A DNA stretch of 39,731 bases, taken from assembly GCF_013300825.1 (NCBI RefSeq), contig NZ_JAAIMY010000028.1:1-39731 (forward strand). The letters run 5' to 3'. This stretch comes from Blautia wexlerae (lineage in GTDB: Bacteria > Bacillota > Clostridia > Lachnospirales > Lachnospiraceae). Position numbers and translations under genes: made by a program. Below are positions 7,526 through 15,345 of the stretch, in pieces; positions within the stretch are counted from its first letter, which is position 1, and each line of letters begins with the position of its first letter. The notes under the pieces are model-generated. The model was not told the DNA's origin and did no database searches. It saw only the letters and a program-made list of their open reading frames with translations.

Positions 7526-8434
7526 ATGAACCTGTATCATCTGCGGTACTTTTCTACGCTGGCTCATATTGAACATTACACAAAAGCCGCTGATATTCTG
7601 GCGATCACCCAGCCTTCGCTGAGTTATGCGATCTCCACTCTTGAGGAAGAACTGGGCGTGAAACTGTTTGAAAAAAATGGAAGGAATGTTACTCTTACCA
7701 AGTATGGAAAAGTTTTCCTGAATGACGTGGAAGAGGTACTGAACCGTCTGGACTCCTCTGTGAACAGTCTGAGGCTGGCAGGTAAAGGGGAAGGCTGCAT
7801 TGATGTGGTATTCCTGCGTACACTGGGAATTGATTTTCTTCCTAAGATCATGCGGGGATTTCTGGAGGAAAATCCTACTAAAAAGATAGATTTCAATCTG
7901 TATTGTGATAAAGTTTTAACATCTGATATTCTGAACGGATTAAAAGAGAAGAAATATGATCTGGGGTTCTGTTCCAAACTTGATAATGAGCCGCTGATTG
8001 AGTTTATTCCAGTTGCCAGACAGGAGCTGGTTGTGATCGTACCTCTGGATCATCCACTGGCAGTAAAGGATGAAGTACGGCTGGAGGATACCATTCCTTA
8101 TAAACAGATTATATTTAAGAAGAGAAGTGGTCTGAGACAGATCATTGACGGACTATTTGAATGTATCGGGCAGACACCGGATGTGGCTTATGAGATTGAC
8201 GAGGATCAGGTTGCTGCAGGCTTTGTCTCCAACGGCTTTGGAATCTGCGTAGCTCCCAATATTCCGATCCTGCAGTCTCTGAATGTAAAGATCCTTCCCT
8301 TAGTTTCTCCAAGCTGGCAGAGAAACTTCTATATGGCAATGTTGAAGAACGTATACCATCCACCGGTTGTGGAAGCATTTAAGAAATATGTGATCGAGCA
8401 GGCACAGAAGGAATGGGATTATAAGACCAGCTGA
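7526..8434 (+). CDS. LysR-type transcriptional regulator of the adjacent cluster
   Basis: A 302-residue LysR protein. The winged helix-turn-helix is at 1-65, including the typical YTKAADILAITQPSLSYAISTLEEELGVKLFEKNGR segment of residues about 17-51. The effector-binding domain follows from about residue 90 (VFLRTLGIDFLPKIM). The start has AAAGGAG 8 bases upstream. It is divergent from the transport and dehydrogenase cluster, with likely operator dyads between them. It should therefore activate that cluster in response to its substrate or an intermediate, and control itself. The ligand cannot be read from sequence. Confidence 0.9.
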   Translation: MNLYHLRYFSTLAHIEHYTKAADILAITQPSLSYAISTLEEELGVKLFEKNGRNVTLTKYGKVFLNDVEEVLNRLDSSVNSLRLAGKGEGCIDVVFLRTLGIDFLPKIMRGFLEENPTKKIDFNLYCDKVLTSDILNGLKEKKYDLGFCSKLDNEPLIEFIPVARQELVVIVPLDHPLAVKDEVRLEDTIPYKQIIFKKRSGLRQIIDGLFECIGQTPDVAYEIDEDQVAAGFVSNGFGICVAPNIPILQSLNVKILPLVSPSWQRNFYMAMLKNVYHPPVVEAFKKYVIEQAQKEWDYKTS

Positions 8435-8460
8435 TCCGACTTAATAAAATATCAGAATAC

Positions 8461-8508
8461 AAAAAGATATGGGACTGTCCCGTCAGTCGAGACACCCCAT
8501 ATCTTTTT
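8461..8508. terminator. Bidirectional terminator between lysR and the shikimate kinase fusion
   Basis: AAAAAGATATGGG at 8461-8473 pairs with CCCATATCTTTTT ending at 8508, with A and T runs on both sides. It ends the rightward lysR gene and can end the leftward chorismate mutase-shikimate kinase gene. Confidence 0.85.
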
Positions 8509-8585
8509 ATAATAACCGATACATTCAATATTATGACTTGATATCCGGCACTTCTGATATCATAAACCAGATCTGTCATGTTATA

Positions 8586-9374
8586 TTATTTTTCTTCATC
8601 CATGGTGCGGAGTCTGTGTACCAGTTCTTCGCAGATTTCCAGTTCGTTCTTGCCGTCTGTCTCGATGATAATGTCTGCTGCCGCCTCGTATTTGGCGCGG
8701 CGTTTCTCCATCAAATCTGCGATAAATGGAACAGTCTTATTGTTCTCGATCAGCGGACGGTCATGGTTATTTTTGACGCGGTCAAGGATTGTCTCCGGTT
8801 TTGCTGTGAGGAGAACAACACGGCCATTCTTCTTCATCTCTACTACATTGCACTCTCTCATTGGAGTACCGCCGCCGCAGGAGATCACAACATTGCTGCG
8901 CGACTGCATTTCGATAAGCAGGTTTGTCTCAAGGTCACGGAAATACTGCTCACCGTATGTCTCGAAGATATCGGAAATACTCATTCCCTGTCTCTGGGCA
9001 ATGATCTGATCCATCTCTACCACATCCATGGCAAATACATTCTTAAGGAAATCAGAAATTGTGGACTTTCCCGCACCCATGAAACCGATCAGCACGATGT
9101 TGTAGTTGAAGAGTTTTCTTGCCTGGATCCGTTTACTGTTTGTGCGGATGCATTCAAATACATCGGAAACCTCGTCCTTATGGCGTCTGCCTTCCATTCT
9201 CTTCTCCAGCCATTCTTTCTGCTTCGCTTCCTGCTCAGGCTGTAAAATCTGGAGTCCGTTGGCTTCTTTATATGCCATAATGTCCTCCACGATCCTGTTA
9301 CGCATGATAAGTGCATCCAGAATGATCTCATCACACTGGCCAAGACTCTCTCTGAGTATTTCTAACTGATTCAT
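8586..9374 (-). CDS. aroK: Chorismate mutase-shikimate kinase fusion (AroQ-AroK)
   Basis: A 262-residue two-domain protein. Residues 1 to about 85 (LRESLGQCDEIILDALIMRN, then IVEDIMAYKE) look like a helical AroQ-type chorismate mutase. Residues about 92-260 are shikimate kinase: Walker A GFMGAGKST (97-105), Asp122 and Arg146 for shikimate binding (FRDLE), CGGGT (166-170) and a lid with RPLIENN. The kinase makes shikimate-3-phosphate from shikimate; the mutase converts chorismate to prephenate. It is free-standing, with its own promoter, next to the quinate/shikimate cluster. It could therefore feed imported shikimate into aromatic amino acid synthesis. The mutase half is less certain than the kinase; it may be a regulatory rather than active domain. 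Confidence 0.87.
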   Translation of the reverse strand: MNQLEILRESLGQCDEIILDALIMRNRIVEDIMAYKEANGLQILQPEQEAKQKEWLEKRMEGRRHKDEVSDVFECIRTNSKRIQARKLFNYNIVLIGFMGAGKSTISDFLKNVFAMDVVEMDQIIAQRQGMSISDIFETYGEQYFRDLETNLLIEMQSRSNVVISCGGGTPMRECNVVEMKKNGRVVLLTAKPETILDRVKNNHDRPLIENNKTVPFIADLMEKRRAKYEAAADIIIETDGKNELEICEELVHRLRTMDEEK

Positions 9375-9395
9375 ATCTCTTTCCTCTGTCTTTCC

Positions 9396-9472
9396 TATGT
9401 CAGCTTGCAGCAGACCGCAGATCAGCCACAGGCTGACATAAACTATTCACGAACGGCAATATATGAATGCCG
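9396..9472 (-). ncRNA. Structured 5' leader of the AroQ-AroK gene
   Basis: Two hairpins lie between the promoter and the gene: CGGCA/TGCCG (9454-9458 and 9468-9472) right after the presumed transcription start, and TATGTCAGC/GCTGACATA (9396-9404 and 9432-9440). There is no clear T run and no known riboswitch pattern that I recognise. It may only stabilise the mRNA. Confidence 0.35.
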
Positions 9473-9485
9473 ACTGTTAAGATTT

Positions 9486-9514
9486 ATTATATCAATATCG
9501 CTTTCGTATAGCAA
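9486..9514 (-). promoter_or_regulatory. Promoter of the AroQ-AroK gene
   Basis: Read leftward, TTGCTA (9514-9509) and TATAAT (9491-9486) are separated by 17 bases, about 110 bases before the gene. A sigma-A type promoter. Confidence 0.65.
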
Positions 9515-9526
9515 CCCTTTAAACCA

Positions 9527-9628
9527 TTAAATTATTTCATCTGTTCGATAGTTTTTTTCTATGAATTCGGCAAACAATTCTATGGCAAGACTCTGATGAC
9601 GGTTCTTTAAGGTTCCCATATAATATAT
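9527..9628 (-). pseudogene. C-terminal remnant of a LysR-type regulator
   Basis: Immediately after the carboxypeptidase stop, and in the same frame, about 33 codons read IYYMGTLKNRHQSLAIELF, then AEFIEKNYRTDEII and a stop. This resembles the last part of LysR effector domains (a strand, then KNRxxSPAAxxFxxFI). There is no ribosome binding site before the only Met and no N-terminal part, so it looks like debris of a second LysR gene cut by rearrangement. The match is by recalled pattern only. Confidence 0.4.
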
Positions 9629-10867
9629 CTAATGAAAAAAATCATGAAATACTTTTTCAGTGTACCATTTAAAACTGATTTTTTCCACTGATTTCTCCGC
9701 ATAGACCGGATAAAAATCTATCAGTTTTCCATCCAGGTAATAGGCAATGCGGCCAAGCTTCTCCCCCTTAAGAACCGGTGCTCTGACTTTCTGTGGAATT
9801 TCTATTTTACAGGTTACAGTTTCCCCTTTTTTCAGAAGGACTTCTTTTTCCCTGTCATATGCGGTTACACTGCATTTACCTCTCAGATAAATTTTCGTTC
9901 CTATATCCTGACCATCTTCCACACCGTCTGTTACCAGGATTTTTCCGGTCTGTGGTTCTTTCCAGTAGGTTTCGTACTCATAGTTGTAATCTCCGAAGTC
10001 CAGCAGTTTCTTTGTGTCACTCCATTTATAGGTTTTGTGGTTGGGCCACCCACAGCCAAGGAGACTGACGATAAATGTTTTGCCCTCTTTTTCCCAGGCA
10101 CATACATAACAGTAGCCTGCCTGGGAAGTATAGCCTGTTTTTCCGGCAAGAACTCCGTCTCTCATGTCAAGAAATGCGTTGGCATTATGTACGGAAAAGG
10201 TTCTCTTTCCTGTGATCTCAGAGAATGTATAGTCTCTGGTCTGTGCAATGTGCAGGAATGTTTCGTTTTTAATAGCATAGCGCATGATCAGTGCCAGATC
10301 TGCGGCTGTTGTATGATGTTTTCCATTCGCATCCTCAGCGTCCAGGCCATTAGGTGTGATAAAATACGTATTCTTACATCCTATCTGTTTTGCTTTCCGG
10401 TTGAGCATTCTGGCAAAGCCTTTTACGCTTCCCCCGCAGTGTTCTGCAATGGCAACCGCTGTATCATTGTGGCTTTTCAGCATAAGGGAGTACAGAAGAT
10501 CCTCCAGATAATACTGTTCTCCTTTCTGAAGTCCCAGCTTTACTTCCGGCTGGGATGCCGCATTCTGAGAAACCAGAACATAATCATCCCCCGGAGAGTT
10601 CTCCAGTGCCACAATACAGGTAAGCACCTTGGTTGTGCTGGCATTTGCCAAAGGCCGCTCTCCGTCCTTTTCATAGAGTACTCTGCCTGACTCTCCGTCC
10701 ATGAGGACTGCTGATAATGCGTACAGTTCTGCCGGTTCTTCTGCAACAGGTGTCATGTCTACTGTCTGAGGTATTTTGTACTCCGCTCCCCGGGCGGAGG
10801 TGTATGTCTGCGTAAACAATAATACCGCCGTCACAACAATGACAGCGGCAATATGTTTCATTCTCAT
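9629..10867 (-). CDS. D-alanyl-D-alanine carboxypeptidase (PBP5/DacF type)
   Basis: A 412-residue secreted low-molecular-weight penicillin-binding protein (peptidase S11). It trims the last D-Ala from peptidoglycan stem peptides outside the membrane. An N-terminal signal segment (MRMKHIAAVIVVTAVLL) precedes the catalytic domain, with the three active-site motifs STTK (77-80), SHN (132-134) and KTG (243-245). A C-terminal beta-rich domain follows from about residue 320. The start at 10867 is chosen for GAGGTGGAG just upstream, since the longer frame has no such site. Unlike many PBP5 proteins I see no clear amphipathic C-terminal anchor; it ends in FHDFFH, where the downstream LysR debris begins. 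Confidence 0.87.
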   Translation of the reverse strand: MRMKHIAAVIVVTAVLLFTQTYTSARGAEYKIPQTVDMTPVAEEPAELYALSAVLMDGESGRVLYEKDGERPLANASTTKVLTCIVALENSPGDDYVLVSQNAASQPEVKLGLQKGEQYYLEDLLYSLMLKSHNDTAVAIAEHCGGSVKGFARMLNRKAKQIGCKNTYFITPNGLDAEDANGKHHTTAADLALIMRYAIKNETFLHIAQTRDYTFSEITGKRTFSVHNANAFLDMRDGVLAGKTGYTSQAGYCYVCAWEKEGKTFIVSLLGCGWPNHKTYKWSDTKKLLDFGDYNYEYETYWKEPQTGKILVTDGVEDGQDIGTKIYLRGKCSVTAYDREKEVLLKKGETVTCKIEIPQKVRAPVLKGEKLGRIAYYLDGKLIDFYPVYAEKSVEKISFKWYTEKVFHDFFH

Positions 10868-11041
10868 ACTCCACCTCACATGCTGGCAATCCATGAATAT
10901 CACTGTTCATAATTTACGGTTATTCACAGATTTGTTGTTTACAGGATATCTGCAGGATTTTGCTTCACCCTATAAGATAATTTATGCCTGCATGTCCGGA
11001 ATATGACTGTCACAGTTCCGAAAAATATCGGGATATGCCCA

Positions 11042-11836
11042 TTACCCGTTATAAGTCCGGTCCCATCTTTTGCTCAGATGATAAGCTCCCTCTCTTAAGG
11101 TATAAAGTTCTCCCAGATATTCCACAGCTTCAGGAACCGCCTCTCTGTAAAGCCTCTCAAGTTCAGGCATGGGAGCTTTTGCCTGCTCTACTGCTTCGGC
11201 AGTCATGAAATGTTCAATGACAGAGCCGATGGACTCTCCTCCCAGTCTCAGAAGTTTCCCCAGAATCCTGCGTTTTCTTCCATGGTCATCACACACCATG
11301 AAATTGGTAAGAATTTTCATCATCCTGACAGAAATATAAATGTTTATGGTTTTCACCAGAGGAATGGCCCTGTGGATCACTCTGGCATATTCCATCTTCG
11401 GCATGATCCCGCAGGCCGGATAATAATGGTCAGGATCTTTACCTGTCTCTTCCATAAGCACACGGTCAAATTCCTTCTCCAGAACAATGTGAGGAATAAC
11501 GCCTTCTGCAGCCATCTTATTTACATAGGGATGGCATGCGGAGTCCAGAATATAATGACAGCCAAATCCAAGAAGATATGCAAAAAGTGCCTCATCATCA
11601 TTTCTTCTGACCTGCCGCATCCCTTCTTCAAAAAAGGCTCTTGCCTTCTCATGATGCATCTCAATCCCGAACTGGGTGACAGGATTCTTTGAAACCATAT
11701 AGTAGAACAGGATATCCGGCCCATGTAAACCAATCCTGTACAGGTCCCCATGCCTGCGAATCAGGGCTTTCATATCTGAAGGCAGTCTCTTATATACTTC
11801 TTTTCCAAATAAATCATGCGCATATGTGGTTGGCAT
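11042..11836 (-). CDS. Zinc-dependent phospholipase C-like protein
   Basis: A 264-residue cytoplasmic-looking protein (no signal peptide) of the zinc-dependent phospholipase C-like family. It begins MPTTYAHDLFGKEVYKRLP and has His and Asp-rich motifs spaced as in that family: GLHGPDILFYY (about 40), MHHEKARAFF (about 62) and GFGCHYILDSACHPYV (about 90-105). These His and Asp residues probably bind metal. The physiological substrate of these clostridial proteins is not established. The start is set by AAAGGAG 9 bases upstream. It follows scpB closely and is likely in the same transcript. Confidence 0.75.
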   Translation of the reverse strand: MPTTYAHDLFGKEVYKRLPSDMKALIRRHGDLYRIGLHGPDILFYYMVSKNPVTQFGIEMHHEKARAFFEEGMRQVRRNDDEALFAYLLGFGCHYILDSACHPYVNKMAAEGVIPHIVLEKEFDRVLMEETGKDPDHYYPACGIMPKMEYARVIHRAIPLVKTINIYISVRMMKILTNFMVCDDHGRKRRILGKLLRLGGESIGSVIEHFMTAEAVEQAKAPMPELERLYREAVPEAVEYLGELYTLREGAYHLSKRWDRTYNG

Positions 11837-11855
11837 TAGTTTTTTCTCCTTTATC

Positions 11856-12425
11856 TTACACATCCAGTTTCAGCTGGATTTCTTCCTCTGCCTCTGCCTT
11901 AAAGTCCTCTATCTGGACAGGGTCAGGGACAGGCAGAGATTCAAGATCCTGCACGCCGAAGCAGCGCAGAAACTCTTCCGTAGTTCCAAGCAGGATCGGA
12001 CGTCCGGGGGCATCCAGACGCCCAAGCTCCCTGACCAGACTGTATTCTACCAGCTTGTTGATGGCGTGGTCACATTTTACCCCTCGGATCTTCTCTATCT
12101 CCGCCTTTGTAACCGGCTGTTTGTATGCAATGATGGATAAGGTTTCCAGCATAACATCTGACAGTGCCGGTTTCTGAGGATGCAGGGCAATATTGATCAG
12201 ATACTGATAATATTCTTTCTTTGTACACATCTGGAAAGAATTCTCCAGCTCTATGATCTGGATGCCTCTGTTCTCTTCCTGATAACGGTCCATCATATTG
12301 CGGATGATCCTTCCTGTTGTCTTCTCGTCCACACCGATGGATCTGGCGATCCGGGGCAGTTCTACGGAACCGCCCATTGCAAAAAGTATTGCTTCTATCG
12401 CAGCTTCTGTCTCCTTAATCTTCAC
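11856..12425 (-). CDS. scpB: Segregation and condensation protein B
   Basis: A 189-residue ScpB, the winged-helix dimer that joins ScpA and SMC in the condensin complex for chromosome segregation. Recognisable segments are EAAIEAILFAMGG at the N-terminus, LSDVMLETLSIIAYKQPVTK in the middle, RGVKCDHAINKL and the RPILLGTTEEFLRCFG end of the second winged helix. The first codon is GTG (GTGAAGATTAAGG), with a GAGGAAG site before it. An acidic tail (EAEEEIQ) closes the protein. It follows scpA by 22 bases. Confidence 0.95.
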   Translation of the reverse strand: MKIKETEAAIEAILFAMGGSVELPRIARSIGVDEKTTGRIIRNMMDRYQEENRGIQIIELENSFQMCTKKEYYQYLINIALHPQKPALSDVMLETLSIIAYKQPVTKAEIEKIRGVKCDHAINKLVEYSLVRELGRLDAPGRPILLGTTEEFLRCFGVQDLESLPVPDPVQIEDFKAEAEEEIQLKLDV

Positions 12426-12447
12426 TCAGTCTTCCTCATTCCTTTTA

Positions 12448-13260
12448 TTACATATTGATCTTTGTATTCTGCGGTTCATCTTCCGCAAATTCTGTAAGAT
12501 TCTTCCATGTATCCGGATCTGTCTGTACTTCAACAGAGATATCATCGAACAGCCCGTCCTGCTCCACATGGATATGTCCCATTTTCATCAGTTCCAGTAT
12601 GGAGAGAAAGGTGACGATCACCTGTACTTTCGAGCACTGACTCTCCAGGAGATTTCGAAAGCTGAATTTCCGATGGGTACGGGCAAAATCTTTGATCTCT
12701 ATCATCTTATCAGACAGACTGACCTCTTCCTTCTCGATGGTTCCGAATTTGCTTCGGATAGGATCGACCTTGTCCTCCTGCCTGCGGATGATGGACTTGT
12801 AGATCGCATTCAGCTTCTCCAGTGTAAGACCTGCCAGAAGTTCCTTTGGATCTACAGGCTCTCTGTACTGCAATACCTCCTCCGGAAGAGTGGGCTCTTT
12901 AAAGAATACATTTGCCGCATCGTCCATCTTGTCCTTTAGCTCATAGGACATAAACTTATACATCTTATATTCCAGAAGTTTCTCCACCAGTTCAGCTCTT
13001 GGATCTTCCTCTTCTCCCTCCTCATTGACCTCTTTCGGGAGAAGCATTTTACACTTGATATCCAGCAATGTGGCTGCCATGACCATGAACTCGCTCATGA
13101 CACCAAGGTCTTCCCGCTCCATGGCATGGATGTATTCCATATACTGATCTGTGATCTCCACGATGGGGATATCATAGATATCTATTTTATTTTTTTCGAT
13201 AAGGTGCAGTAAGAGATCCAGAGGACCTTCAAATACTTCCAGCTTTACCGGAATTCCCAT
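12448..13260 (-). CDS. scpA: Segregation and condensation protein A
   Basis: A 270-residue ScpA kleisin, which bridges the SMC heads and binds ScpB. The N-terminal signature LEVFEGPLDLLLHLIEKNKI is at about 7-26, followed by EFMVMAATLLDIKCKMLLP. The C-terminal winged-helix part (VIVTFLSILELMKMGHIHVEQ) contacts SMC. Length is normal for clostridial ScpA. It is directly upstream of scpB in one leftward operon. Confidence 0.95.
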   Translation of the reverse strand: MGIPVKLEVFEGPLDLLLHLIEKNKIDIYDIPIVEITDQYMEYIHAMEREDLGVMSEFMVMAATLLDIKCKMLLPKEVNEEGEEEDPRAELVEKLLEYKMYKFMSYELKDKMDDAANVFFKEPTLPEEVLQYREPVDPKELLAGLTLEKLNAIYKSIIRRQEDKVDPIRSKFGTIEKEEVSLSDKMIEIKDFARTHRKFSFRNLLESQCSKVQVIVTFLSILELMKMGHIHVEQDGLFDDISVEVQTDPDTWKNLTEFAEDEPQNTKINM

Positions 13261-13327
13261 AGCACAGTCTTTTCCTTTTCAAGTAAATATTTCGCTGCCA
13301 TACAGTCAGCAGACAGTAACAATATTC

Positions 13328-14137
13328 TCAGGCATTCGGTTTCAAATCCACCATCAGCAATTCCCTGGGATTATGGATCCTTACAGGTATGGTGTGTTCC
13401 CCTGCTCCTGCGCTTACCAGCATATGCTGATCCTTCCTGTGGAAATCTCCGCAGCAGAATTTCGGAAATGGATGAAGCTGTGGGGAAAGCAGCCCATTGT
13501 GCCTGCCAATTCTTACAATCCCTCCATGATAATGCCCGCTCAGGATCAGATCAGCCCCCCAGTCAAAATAAGTATCTCCATATTTGGGGCTGTGGGCCAG
13601 AAGAATATTCAGGGAATCGGAAGATGGTTCTCCGATCAGTTCCCTGACTTCCTCTCTCCTAAGCTGTGGAGAAAATGGCTTCTTATAATAGATCAGAGGT
13701 ATTTCCAGGCCATAGACAGTAAGGCTGGTTTTTCCCACCTGCAGGCTGCAGGATTCATTATGCAGGATATGGATCCCGGCTTTCTTCAGCTCCTTTTCAT
13801 ATTCCTGATATCGGGCTGCCATACAGTTATCCTGAGGATCTGTCCTGTACAGCTTATATTCATGGTTTCCCAGTGCATAATAAACCGGATACTGCTGAGC
13901 AAGGCTCCTCAGAAGAGATGATGCAGTCTTTAAAGAAGCAGAATCATTTCTCACGATCATATCACCGGCAATGAGAATCCCATCCGGTCTGTACCGGTGG
14001 ATCGTCTCCAGAAGCTTTCTGTTATCAGGGCCAAATTCCATGCCATGAAGATCTGCGATCACAGCAAATCTGATGCCTCTCGCATCCTTTATTTTGTTAG
14101 AATGGATTGTATAATGTACGGTTTTAAATCTTTTCAT
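13328..14137 (-). CDS. Calcineurin-type metallophosphoesterase (YkuE-like)
   Basis: A 269-residue two-metal phosphoesterase. The family motifs appear in order: DLHG (about 29), GDMIV (about 58), GNHE (about 92), LLAHSP (about 177) and GHYHGG (about 199-204). These supply the Asp, Asn and His metal ligands. There is no signal peptide or membrane anchor. The natural substrate is unknown; similar proteins act on phospholipid-like or nucleotide phosphoesters. It precedes scpA in the same direction. The ribosome binding site is weak (GGGAAAAG, rather distant). Confidence 0.85.
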   Translation of the reverse strand: MKRFKTVHYTIHSNKIKDARGIRFAVIADLHGMEFGPDNRKLLETIHRYRPDGILIAGDMIVRNDSASLKTASSLLRSLAQQYPVYYALGNHEYKLYRTDPQDNCMAARYQEYEKELKKAGIHILHNESCSLQVGKTSLTVYGLEIPLIYYKKPFSPQLRREEVRELIGEPSSDSLNILLAHSPKYGDTYFDWGADLILSGHYHGGIVRIGRHNGLLSPQLHPFPKFCCGDFHRKDQHMLVSAGAGEHTIPVRIHNPRELLMVDLKPNA

Positions 14138-14195
14138 GCAAGTTTTCTTTTCCCTTTATGTTCACTTTCTGTCTGCCAACGCATTCTGCGGGATA

Positions 14196-15230
14196 TTATT
14201 TTCCGAATCCGCAGTTCGGGAATGTACAGACATCACAGTTCAGGCAGAGTCCACCCTCTCCAAGTTGGTTAATCTCTGATAATGTGATCTCATCATCTGC
14301 CATCAGTCTTGGCAGAAGCAGATCAAAGATGGTATTCTTTGCATACATAACACATCCCGGAAGCCCAAGAATCGGTATCTGCCTGCCGTCTTTCTCATAA
14401 TAGGAAACCAGCATCATAGCTCCCGGAAGTACTGGTGCACCGTAAGATACGATGCGGGTTCCTGTTGCTTTGATCGCACCCGGAGTTCTGTCATCCGGAT
14501 CTACGCTCATTCCGCCGCTGCAGACTACCATATCGGCTCCCTCTTCAATAAATTTCAGGATATCGGCTGTGATCTGTTCCATATCGTCACCCGGTTTTGT
14601 CTGACCGATGACCTCTGATGGAAATTTTGCAAATTTATCTCTCAGTACAGGAGTGAAGGTGTCAGTGATCAGACCTTTCTGCACTTCACTTCCTGTTGTT
14701 ACGATACCCACTTTTTTCTTCTTATATGGCAAAATGGAAAAGATTGGTTCTGTGCCTGCCGCCTCTGCTGCACGATCCATTTTCTCTTTCTCGATCACCA
14801 GCGGGATAATTCTGGTTCCTGCCAGTTTGTCGCCCTTCTTTACAGGAAAATCTCCATGGCGGGATGCGATCATCATCTCTCCAAGTGAATTGACAGCCAG
14901 CAGAGCTTCCCTGCGGATCTTAAGCACTCCGTCAATGTCTGCGATCAGCTCGATCTTTCCCTCTTTTATATCAGAACCATGCATGGTGTCCGAATCTCCG
15001 GCACAGATCTTATAAAGGATCTCTGCGCCTTCATTCTCATGAAGGATTCCTTCTTTCTTCTCCCACACATATAAATGTTCTTTTCCTACAGAGAGCAAAA
15101 GAGGAATATCCTCTTCTCTGACAATATGACCTTTCTTAAAAAGCACCCCTTTTTTTACATCTTTGATAATCTGTGTGATGTCATGGCATAAAATGTGCCC
15201 TACGGCATCTTCTGTACGGATTTCTTTCAT
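14196..15230 (-). CDS. MoeA/MogA-like molybdopterin-binding protein with Cys-rich tail
   Basis: A 344-residue protein. The central MoCF-binding domain carries VGIVTTGSEVQKGL (about 174-187), CSGGMSVDPDDRTPGAIKAT with a GGxSxxxxD-like loop, and GLPGCVMYAKNT. The N-terminal part (MKEIRTEDAVGHILCHDITQ) resembles the start of MoeA-like and clostridial molybdenum hydroxylase accessory proteins. The last 20 residues add GGLCLNCDVCTFPNCGFGK, four cysteines in a CxxCxxCxxxxC pattern that could bind a metal or Fe-S cluster. Such proteins handle molybdopterin or molybdate insertion. No molybdoenzyme or cofactor gene lies nearby, so its client is not visible. AAGGAAGG precedes the start. Confidence 0.82.
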   Translation of the reverse strand: MKEIRTEDAVGHILCHDITQIIKDVKKGVLFKKGHIVREEDIPLLLSVGKEHLYVWEKKEGILHENEGAEILYKICAGDSDTMHGSDIKEGKIELIADIDGVLKIRREALLAVNSLGEMMIASRHGDFPVKKGDKLAGTRIIPLVIEKEKMDRAAEAAGTEPIFSILPYKKKKVGIVTTGSEVQKGLITDTFTPVLRDKFAKFPSEVIGQTKPGDDMEQITADILKFIEEGADMVVCSGGMSVDPDDRTPGAIKATGTRIVSYGAPVLPGAMMLVSYYEKDGRQIPILGLPGCVMYAKNTIFDLLLPRLMADDEITLSEINQLGEGGLCLNCDVCTFPNCGFGK

Positions 15231-15345
15231 TATATAATACCTTCCTTTTGTTTTTTATTTCCCTCAATACCCATTTGGATTTTATTATACATCGGATTGC
15301 TGTCCTTTGTCAAAAATTTATAAAATTGTCCAAAATACTTTTTGT

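Noticed and set aside
8379..8579. 66-codon minus-strand frame after the shikimate kinase fusion
   Set aside because: No ribosome site, and it runs through the bidirectional terminator and the end of lysR.
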